Shown here: piece after piece, positions 1-5,278 of the stretch
How the letters are laid out: each line of letters starts with the position of its first letter
How positions within the stretch are numbered: position 1 is the first letter of the stretch
Assembly: GCA_016195045.1 (NCBI GenBank)
Contig: JACQAJ010000060.1
Location: 1 to 8,712 of the forward strand
Reading direction: 5' to 3'
Length of the DNA: 8,712 bases
DNA from: Candidatus Azambacteria bacterium
GTDB lineage: Bacteria > Patescibacteriota > Minisyncoccia > GWC2-36-17 > JACQAJ01
Notes under the pieces: generated by a model
What the model was told of the DNA's origin: nothing
The model's database searches: none
What the model saw: only the letters and a program-made list of their open reading frames with translations
Made by a program: the position numbers and the translations under genes

Positions 1-112
1 ACTTAATGAACACTGTTTATCGAAGAGCCGTATGAGGGAAATCTTCACGTACGGTTCAGTGAGGGGCTTCAGCTCTTCGTCAGCTGACGAGGGGGCGAGG
101 GGTCTACTCTAT
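1..112 (+). mobile_element. Group II intron, 3' end (left part outside window)
   Basis: The first 112 bases are the 3' terminus of a group II intron. A 33-base domain V is visible at 25-57. After it comes an 11-bp hairpin around CGTCAGCTGACG, then the end sequence TCTACTCTAT. In that end sequence A106 is placed as the branch-point adenosine, the seventh base from a 3' end at about 112, and the last two bases fit the A-pyrimidine rule for group II 3' ends. The intron-encoded reverse transcriptase/maturase and domains I-IV would lie to the left and cannot be assessed here. The intron is in the same orientation as the downstream ATPase gene and ends about 50 bases before that gene's promoter. 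The exact 3' boundary (112 or a base or two later) is inferred. Confidence 0.85.
25..57 (+). ncRNA. Group II intron domain V (catalytic hairpin)
   Basis: The lower stem pairs GAGCCGT with ACGGTTC, including the G-U pair expected next to the catalytic AGC triad (bases 26-28). A bulge of about two bases lies at ACGT (47-50). The upper stem is capped by a GAAA tetraloop at 38-41. Length, triad, bulge and GNRA loop all match the active-site hairpin of bacterial group II ribozymes. Confidence 0.9.
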
Positions 113-160
113 CACTGGCTTTTCAATAAACCATAAATTAGCACTTCGGATATATATTTA

Positions 161-189
161 TTGACTTATTTTTCTATTTTGTCTATACT
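161..189 (+). promoter_or_regulatory. Promoter of the first ATPase gene
   Basis: TTGACT (161-166) and TATACT (184-189) are separated by 17 bases, an almost consensus housekeeping promoter. The -10 box ends only six bases before the ATG at 196, so transcription should begin at or within a base or two of the start codon. There is no purine-rich ribosome binding site, consistent with a leaderless mRNA. Confidence 0.75.
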
Positions 190-195
190 AAATAT

Positions 196-1356
196 ATGGA
201 AAATTTAATTAAAAGAGAAATAGATATAGAAAATTTTATTCAAATTGGCAAGATTTTAATTATTTATGGCCCAAGGCAAGTTGGTAAGACAACATTGATT
301 AATACTTTTCTTAAGCAATTTACTGGTAAATATAGGGTCTATAATGGGGATAGTCTAACTACTCAAGAAATATTTTCTTCCCAACGAATTGAAAAGATCA
401 AAGAATATGTTGAGGGTCTTGATTTGCTTTTTATTGATGAAGCTCAAAATATCAAAAACATCGGTCTCAATTTAAAAATTATTATTGATACTTACCCTCA
501 ATTGAAAGTAGTGGTCACTGGTTCGTCATCATTCGATCTGGCGGGTCAGATAGGAGAGCCGTTGATGGGCCGAAATATTTTACTTAATCTTTATCCACTC
601 ACCGATAATGAAATACGGCAGTCAAATTATTTTAATCCGGTATTTAATTTAGACTATTTGTTACGTTTCGGAAGTTATCCGGAAGTAATACTTAAAAATA
701 CTGTTGAGGAAAAAATCATTAAAGTAAAAAATCTAGCCGAGTCATTTCTTCTTAAAGATATTCTTAAATTTGAAAATCTTAAAAAGCCAGAGATACTTTT
801 AAACCTGTTACGAACCTTGGCCTATCAGATAGGGAATGAAGTGAGTATTCATAAAATTAGCAAGGAATTGAAAGTGCATAGTAGAACCATTGAACGCTAT
901 ATTGAACTTCTCGAACAGTCATTCGTTATTTTTAGACTTAAAAGTTATAACAATAATTTACGTACCGAGATTAGAAAAAAAAGTAAGCTCTATTTTTATG
1001 ATCTTGGTATACGAAATGCTATTATCAATGATTTTACGGAGACTAATCTTCAAACCAATGGACTGCCAAGAAGAGATTTAGGCAGTTTGTTTGAAAATTT
1101 TGCTATCGTGGAAAAATTAAAAAGTAATACGTATACAAACAAATTTTACCAAACTTTTTTCTGGAGAAATATTGAGGGCAAAGAAATTGATTATTTGGAA
1201 AAATGGAATCAAAAAGTTAATGTGTATGAATTTACTTTGAGTAATGCTAAAAAGAAAAAAATCCCCAAAGTATTTATTGAAACAAACAAAAACTTAAAGG
1301 TAAATTTTCAGGTTATCACGGCAGAAAATTATCGAGAATTTCTCGATCGTCGCTAG
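196..1356 (+). CDS. AAA ATPase, DUF4143 (AAA_14) family
   Basis: This 386-aa protein has the two-part build of the AAA_14/DUF4143 family. The N-terminal P-loop domain shows Walker A GPRQVGKTT at residues 25-33, Walker B LLFIDE at 77-82, a sensor-1-like VVVTGSS at 105-111 and the family's PLMGR motif near 122-126. A helical, winged-helix-like middle (about 180-250, with VHSRTIERYIELLE) leads to a C-terminal PD-(D/E)XK-like fold marked by LYFYDLGIRNA and IEGKEIDYL. In that last domain the expected E-x-K step reads E345-F-T347, so the lysine is missing and nuclease activity is doubtful. The family is abundant in archaea, anaerobes and CPR bacteria; its cellular role is poorly defined, and I assign only ATP binding. 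The start fits the leaderless promoter. A second member, clearly diverged, lies at 7279-8457. Confidence 0.9.
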   Translation: MENLIKREIDIENFIQIGKILIIYGPRQVGKTTLINTFLKQFTGKYRVYNGDSLTTQEIFSSQRIEKIKEYVEGLDLLFIDEAQNIKNIGLNLKIIIDTYPQLKVVVTGSSSFDLAGQIGEPLMGRNILLNLYPLTDNEIRQSNYFNPVFNLDYLLRFGSYPEVILKNTVEEKIIKVKNLAESFLLKDILKFENLKKPEILLNLLRTLAYQIGNEVSIHKISKELKVHSRTIERYIELLEQSFVIFRLKSYNNNLRTEIRKKSKLYFYDLGIRNAIINDFTETNLQTNGLPRRDLGSLFENFAIVEKLKSNTYTNKFYQTFFWRNIEGKEIDYLEKWNQKVNVYEFTLSNAKKKKIPKVFIETNKNLKVNFQVITAENYREFLDRR

Positions 1357-1391
1357 GATTATAAAAGACTAAGAATAAATGCTTAGAAGTG

Positions 1392-1454
1392 TGAACAGAA
1401 TGTAGGGTGTTAATCTGTTCAAGCTGCTGAACATAATTCATGGTTAATTATGTT
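1392..1454 (+). other. Hairpin-rich intergenic segment with alternative pairings
   Basis: Three short pairings lie just after the first ATPase gene. TGAACAGA (1392-1399) pairs perfectly with TCTGTTCA (1414-1421). GTTCA (1417-1421) can instead pair with TGAAC (1428-1432), so these two stems exclude each other. AACATAATT (1430-1438) pairs perfectly with AATTATGTT (1446-1454) around a seven-base loop. The last could weakly terminate the upstream transcript but has little GC and no clean T run. Function unknown: possibly a small RNA, a 3' UTR structure or remains of a mobile element end. Confidence 0.45.
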
Positions 1455-1483
1455 ATAAATTTTCTAATATTAAAATATAAAAA

Positions 1484-1533
1484 TATCTTTGTCACCAAAT
1501 TCAGACGGCTGTCTAAAATAGGTGACAAAGATA
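1484..1533. repeat. 13-bp perfect inverted repeat with nested stem
   Basis: TATCTTTGTCACC (1484-1496) and GGTGACAAAGATA (1521-1533) are perfect reverse complements. Inside the 24-base gap, AGAC (1503-1506) and GTCT (1511-1514) form a second stem around GGCT. The structure ends about 15 bases before the TTGACA of the downstream promoter. It could be an operator, a REP-like element or a terminator-like hairpin; no T tract follows on the + strand. Confidence 0.65.
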
Positions 1534-1548
1534 GGCCAGTGTATAATC

Positions 1549-1576
1549 TTGACATTTATTTGATTTATGCTAAGGT
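1549..1576 (+). promoter_or_regulatory. Probable promoter of the lipoprotein gene
   Basis: A consensus -35 TTGACA (1549-1554) is followed after 16 bases by TAAGGT (1571-1576), a weak -10 preceded by TGC, as in an extended -10 promoter. This would give a leader of about 40 bases. A consensus TATAAT also sits just upstream at 1542-1547 but lacks a well-spaced -35, so it is the less likely alternative. Confidence 0.5.
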
Positions 1577-1610
1577 TTTGATGACAGGATTTGAAACTTA
1601 ACAATTATTA

Positions 1611-1617
1611 AAGGAGG
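1611..1617 (+). promoter_or_regulatory. Strong Shine-Dalgarno site
   Basis: AAGGAGG lies seven bases before the ATG at 1625 and decides the start against the in-frame ATG at 1685. The ATGs at 1628 and 1631 are also in frame and nearly as well placed. No other gene in the window has a comparable site. Confidence 0.85.
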
Positions 1618-1624
1618 AAGGGCG

Positions 1625-2359
1625 ATGATGATGGAAAGAATTGAACGAGAGGAAAAGAAAAGAAAAAACAGGGCAAGAAATAGGATGATTGTTTTGAAGA
1701 CCATCAAATGGTTTTCGACCTTGGTTTGTTTCGTTATTTTTGCCAGCCCCTTCATTGGCTGTGCGGGGATTCAACAAACTAAGGAAGAACCGATTCACGC
1801 CGAAAGAGGTTCTGGTCTTACCCTTTGGAAAATTCCAATAATTGGATTTGGTTCATGGGGAGAAAAAAAAGAAACCTTGCTGAACGAACCCTATTTGTCA
1901 TCTGAAAGAGCAATTAGCGGAGTAACCGCTCTTGTTCTTAACCAGAATCAAGAGGCTAGACATAGGTTTTTGATATACGAGGGTTCTTATAATCGAGACC
2001 AACTATTTTCAATTAACGACGGAGGCCCTCGATTAAGAGTTGAACCAATGTTTCGGGGTCAGATTGGAGTGGCGGCTGCATCAAATATGGCTAGTTACGG
2101 AGAAGTAAGAAATTTGTTGCCACGTACTTCCTATACTGTCTTGGTTTTTTCCGAGACACAGTTTTTGGGGAAGTTATTGGATGTGAGTACCATAACTTTT
2201 TCAACTGGTAATGATAATCTTAATTCCTGTTATCAGTTTTGGAATAAGAGGCAGTGTGCGGCAGCCATTATTTATTTACCAATGGTCTCACAGCAACTGC
2301 AGACATTCCGTTTTGATAAGACTATTGATATGGGGGCCTTCATTGACTCCCTTTTCTAG
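1625..2359 (+). CDS. Predicted lipoprotein of unknown function
   Basis: I do not recognise the family. The 244-aa product begins with an unusually long, highly charged n-region (residues 1-28, rich in R, K and E). A hydrophobic stretch (29-44) and a lipobox-like F-I-G-C follow, with C46 the likely lipidated residue, so it is probably exported and membrane anchored. The body after C46 looks beta-rich; LLPRTSYTVLVFSE followed by TITFSTG faintly recalls the last strands of a fibronectin type III-like sandwich, but this is weak. Two further cysteines near the C-terminus (in NSCYQ and RQCAAA) could form a disulfide. The gene has its own promoter, a strong ribosome binding site and a terminator, so it is a monocistronic unit. 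Its body looks less AT-rich than its neighbours, which may reflect expression level or a separate origin. Confidence 0.75.
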   Translation: MMMERIEREEKKRKNRARNRMIVLKTIKWFSTLVCFVIFASPFIGCAGIQQTKEEPIHAERGSGLTLWKIPIIGFGSWGEKKETLLNEPYLSSERAISGVTALVLNQNQEARHRFLIYEGSYNRDQLFSINDGGPRLRVEPMFRGQIGVAAASNMASYGEVRNLLPRTSYTVLVFSETQFLGKLLDVSTITFSTGNDNLNSCYQFWNKRQCAAAIIYLPMVSQQLQTFRFDKTIDMGAFIDSLF

Positions 2360-2379
2360 TAGTCATATGGTGCGTCGAT

Positions 2380-2420
2380 AAGGCCTTGGGGTGAGTTTAA
2401 ACTTGCTCTAAGGCCTTTTT
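2380..2420 (+). terminator. Intrinsic terminator after the lipoprotein gene
   Basis: The arms 2380-2398 and 2399-2417 can pair along 19 positions: every mismatch to a perfect palindrome is a G-U wobble, and the central TTTAAA forms the loop. The outer AAGGCCTT repeats are exact and the right arm runs into a T5 tract. The stem starts about 20 bases after the stop codon. Confidence 0.9.
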
Positions 2421-2462
2421 GTTTCTATATTTAATTTTCCTAGTATTATACCAAAAATTTTA

Positions 2463-2505
2463 TTGGTTTTTAAATTGTATATGATATAATTGTATATGAT
2501 ATAAT
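2463..2505 (+). promoter_or_regulatory. Tandem extended -10 promoters of the three-gene operon
   Basis: Two identical TGATATAAT elements place perfect -10 boxes at 2485-2490 and 2500-2505, each preceded by the extended -10 TG. The upstream box has TTGGTT (2463-2468) as a -35 with a 16-base spacer; the downstream box has TTGTAT (2475-2480) with 19 bases. Start sites would fall near 2497 and 2512, giving leaders of about 40-55 bases before the ATG at 2551. Confidence 0.7.
2475..2504. repeat. 15-bp tandem duplication carrying the -10 box
   Basis: The unit TTGTATATGATATAA occurs twice in direct succession (2475-2489 and 2490-2504) with no mismatch. It duplicates the complete extended -10 element, so a slippage event appears to have doubled the promoter. 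Confidence 0.85.
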
Positions 2506-2522
2506 ATATCTAGTAGATTTAA

Positions 2523-2538
2523 TTGTGGCTTGCCACAA
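2523..2538. promoter_or_regulatory. Perfect palindrome in the operon leader
   Basis: TTGTGGC and GCCACAA flank a TT at 2530-2531. In DNA it would suit a dimeric regulator. In RNA it folds as a six-base-pair stem capped by CUUG, a known stable tetraloop. It lies after both predicted transcription starts and 12 bases before the ATG, where a ribosome binding site would normally be; none is present. Confidence 0.65.
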
Positions 2539-2550
2539 CGTGATTAATTT

Positions 2551-3462
2551 ATGAAACTAGTTAAAGAAAATAATCGAAGAATAATTTTAAAGACGATTTT
2601 CTTTTGGGTAGGAATAAGCAGTCTTGTTTTAGGCTCTTATTTTCTTTTTAAATCTAAAAACACAGTCTTATCAAAATCCAATAATTCCAATAAAGATATT
2701 GCTTCACTAGAATCCGTTGGCAAGAGAGACTATAATGGAGATAGTTTAAAAGATTGGCAAAAAGTATTACTTAAGATTAACCCAATTGATACAAATAAAA
2801 ATGGGATCATTAATAAAGAAGAAATAGCTAAGTCGGAAAATTCAAAAGATGATCAATCGATCAAAGTTACGACTAGTAATTCTGTAGATAAAAGTAATTC
2901 AACCAATTATCTGGCTAAACAATTAGCACAACAGATGGTTGATTCAAATTTAGACCCTAAAACAATGTCTCCGCAAGATATTTTAAAGAATCTTTCTTCA
3001 AAAGATCTAAGTGAGTTAGATTCTTTAGGGTTGAGTTATGAACCAACTAAATTTAAAGAAAGTGATTTTCAGAAAATACCTACTACTAAACAAAACGTTC
3101 TTAATTATCTAAAAGAATTAGATAAGATAATTAGTGAGGGCAGAGGTGAAAATGATGAGACTTTTGCCAATGCACTTAAAACGAAAGATTTTTCAGAAGT
3201 AAAAATAATTATTAATGAATACCAAAAAAATATTAATGATCTTAAGAAAATAGAAATACCTGATAAATTTTCGACTCTTCATATGGAATTATTAAATATT
3301 TTATCTTTGATTAAATTTGGGTTAGAGAGTTTCACTGCCCTCGAGATTGATCCCGTGAAATCTTATATGGGACTCGAGACTTATAATAGAGTTATAAAAA
3401 TTGGATTTGATTTTCCTCAAAAATTAATTGATCAATTAAATAAATTATATTCTCCAAAATGA
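2551..3462 (+). CDS. Membrane-anchored protein with EF-hand/TSP3-like calcium site
   Basis: The 303-aa product has one N-terminal membrane segment (about residues 11-33) preceded by basic residues, so the bulk is probably outside the cytoplasm. A Ser/Asn/Lys-rich linker leads to a paired acidic motif. D60-Y-N-G-D-S-L-K-D resembles a thrombospondin type 3 repeat, and D80-T-N-K-N-G-I-I-N-K-E-E91 is a canonical 12-residue EF-hand loop with D1, N3, N5, G6, I8 and E12 in place. After another low-complexity linker, residues 180-300 form a mostly helical domain (IPDKFSTLHMELLNILSLIK, then DPVKSYMGLETYNR). Its pattern matches uncharacterised CPR proteins as I remember them, often next to TrbL-like genes. 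It is first in an operon, and its stop overlaps the next start by four bases (ATGA), so translational coupling is likely. Calcium binding is inferred from motif only. Confidence 0.8.
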   Translation: MKLVKENNRRIILKTIFFWVGISSLVLGSYFLFKSKNTVLSKSNNSNKDIASLESVGKRDYNGDSLKDWQKVLLKINPIDTNKNGIINKEEIAKSENSKDDQSIKVTTSNSVDKSNSTNYLAKQLAQQMVDSNLDPKTMSPQDILKNLSSKDLSELDSLGLSYEPTKFKESDFQKIPTTKQNVLNYLKELDKIISEGRGENDETFANALKTKDFSEVKIIINEYQKNINDLKKIEIPDKFSTLHMELLNILSLIKFGLESFTALEIDPVKSYMGLETYNRVIKIGFDFPQKLIDQLNKLYSPK

Positions 3463-5264
3463 ATTCACTCTTTTTTATTAATTATAAATATTTTAGAAAC
3501 ATCGGTGCTTCTTTACTGCTTTTAATATTTATTTTCACCAGTATTTTAGGTGGCCTTTTTATTCCCAAAAAGGTTGAAGCTTTAAATTTATTTTCTCCAG
3601 TTAAAAAGGCCTTAGAGGTTGTCCTTAAAATTGTCATTCCAGCTCTGACTAAATTTGTTGTGGAAAATCAAGAATTGGTAATAGCCGCTGCGGGTGCTTG
3701 GGGATGGTCTGCAGCACCAGTAGAAAAAAGAGCCGAGGTTCTTAAGACAGTTAAGTCGGTAGCGACAACTACTTTACTGACACTTATTACTAATGATATT
3801 ATTACTGAAATCCAAGGAGGCACACCAACCTTTATAGGTAATTGGGGTAAATTTTTCGATACAATTGGAAATGAGGTGTTGGGTAAGTTTTTTAGTGAGC
3901 TAGCTGGTTTTGATTTGTGTTCAGCCTCTGCTCCTAATATTAGGGTTTTATTTAATAAGCCAGGAAAATTTGATCAAAAAATTTCTTGTACTTTATCTGG
4001 TTCCATAGCTAACATAACTGGAATCTTCGATAATTTTAATGCCAATGGATTAGAAAGTTGGATTAGTTTAACGACTGAACCCCAGAATAATTACTATGGC
4101 CAGTATTCTATGCTCCAGTCTAAACAAATAGACGATCTGGCTAAAGCTAAAGAGAGTGGAAAATCCGAAGCGACTTCCGGGGGTGGTTTTCTAGGAAGAA
4201 AGTGTACTCAGGTCGATAAGGATGCAGGCAAGTGTGCCAATGTGGGTGATATTATGACCCCCGGTTCTATTGTTGGCGGAACACTTCAAAATGCACTTAA
4301 TGCTCCAGGAGAGTTTATGAGTAAAATATCTGCTAATATAGTTGAAGAGATTCCTGAGGATTATCAACCCTATGCTGATGCTATTGTAACGGCATTTTTG
4401 TCACAGGCTCTACAGACTACAATGCAGGCTATGTTAGGCCGTAAACCTGATACTAATTTTGAAGCAGCTGTACCTGAGATTAATAATGTGGAAACTAAAG
4501 AATCAATCGATGCTTTTTACTTACCCAGAGCTAATACTCTTAGTAAATCTTTGAATAATTTAAAGATTCTTAGTGGTGACGTAGCTACCTTCCTATCAGG
4601 AATAAAAATTAAAGAAGAAAGTCTTTTAGATAATTCAAAGAGATTGTTTAACAAAGAACCAATTTGTTCGCTTCCGTCTTTTGAGACTTCCTTGAAGACT
4701 TCTGAAGTAATCTCCGATAATACAACCAACCAAGAATTTACTCTTAGTGCCACTGGGGTTGGAAAAGCGTTACTATCTAGAACTGCTGTTCAGAGCGTAC
4801 CACCTCCATTACCTGTTACTATTGCCGTTACTACTATTGTTACTTCCAAGACCGCTGAAATTATTCCAGAAATTCCTTTCTATTCAACTGATTTACCGTT
4901 CTTATTGGGCGATTCTACTCAGAAAAATGATGCTTATATCTTAACCCTTAATGATTATAAGAGTAGCCCAACACAAGCTAATTTGAATAAAGTAAAGCCT
5001 GCTGGGAAAAAAGTAATAGACTCGATTAATATTATTTTAGCACCCTATAGTCTTAATGCTACTGATTTAGATAGTGCCTTTGCTTTTTTGGGGCAAGTTT
5101 CTGATTTAATTTCAGATAAGTTTGGTAAAAAAGAATTTGAATCTTTTGACCCAGCTGATCCAGCAACCACTAATTTAAATAAAGAAAGTTATTATTATAA
5201 ATCTAATGTGATTCTTCCCGGTCTTGATAAAGATTTAAATCAGGCAATCAGTCTTTGTAATTAA
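3459..5264 (+). CDS. Secreted six-cysteine protein of a CPR type IV secretion-like cluster
   Basis: The 601-aa product starts with a signal-peptide-like segment (basic residues, hydrophobic 17-35, then KKVEA as a possible cleavage site near 41). It has exactly six cysteines (C154, C177, C249, C259, C403, C600), which suggests up to three disulfides in an exported protein. Recognisable blocks are FDLCSASAPNIRVLF (152-166), KISCTLSGSIANI (174-186), GLESWISLTTEPQNNYYGQY (197-216), GGGFLGRKC (241-249) and TPGSIVGGTLQNAL (267-280). From memory, this order of blocks (paired Cys, W-x-x-L-T-T-x-P-x-N-N-x-Y-G, G-F-L-x-x-x-C, T-P-G-S) recurs in unannotated Parcubacteria proteins encoded just before TrbL/VirB6-like genes. 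The half after about 340 is less conserved-looking. No enzyme motif is seen. It overlaps the upstream gene and sits 14 bases before the TrbL-like gene, without a Shine-Dalgarno site. Confidence 0.8.
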   Translation: MNSLFFINYKYFRNIGASLLLLIFIFTSILGGLFIPKKVEALNLFSPVKKALEVVLKIVIPALTKFVVENQELVIAAAGAWGWSAAPVEKRAEVLKTVKSVATTTLLTLITNDIITEIQGGTPTFIGNWGKFFDTIGNEVLGKFFSELAGFDLCSASAPNIRVLFNKPGKFDQKISCTLSGSIANITGIFDNFNANGLESWISLTTEPQNNYYGQYSMLQSKQIDDLAKAKESGKSEATSGGGFLGRKCTQVDKDAGKCANVGDIMTPGSIVGGTLQNALNAPGEFMSKISANIVEEIPEDYQPYADAIVTAFLSQALQTTMQAMLGRKPDTNFEAAVPEINNVETKESIDAFYLPRANTLSKSLNNLKILSGDVATFLSGIKIKEESLLDNSKRLFNKEPICSLPSFETSLKTSEVISDNTTNQEFTLSATGVGKALLSRTAVQSVPPPLPVTIAVTTIVTSKTAEIIPEIPFYSTDLPFLLGDSTQKNDAYILTLNDYKSSPTQANLNKVKPAGKKVIDSINIILAPYSLNATDLDSAFAFLGQVSDLISDKFGKKEFESFDPADPATTNLNKESYYYKSNVILPGLDKDLNQAISLCN

Positions 5265-5278
5265 GTAATTTTATTTTT

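Noticed and set aside
1570..1798. Two minus-strand ORFs over the lipoprotein gene start
   Set aside because: They overlap the well-supported promoter, ribosome binding site and signal sequence on the + strand and show no start signals of their own.
2551..3462. Alternative genetic code in which TGA encodes Gly (as in some CPR lineages)
   Set aside because: The only terminal TGA, at 3460-3462, overlaps a convincing start of the next gene; reading through it gives only a short unrelated extension before TAA. No gene has an internal in-frame TGA.
4747..4944. 65-aa ORF rich in Leu inside the six-cysteine gene
   Set aside because: Alternative frame of a clear long gene, with low-complexity leucine runs and no initiation signal.
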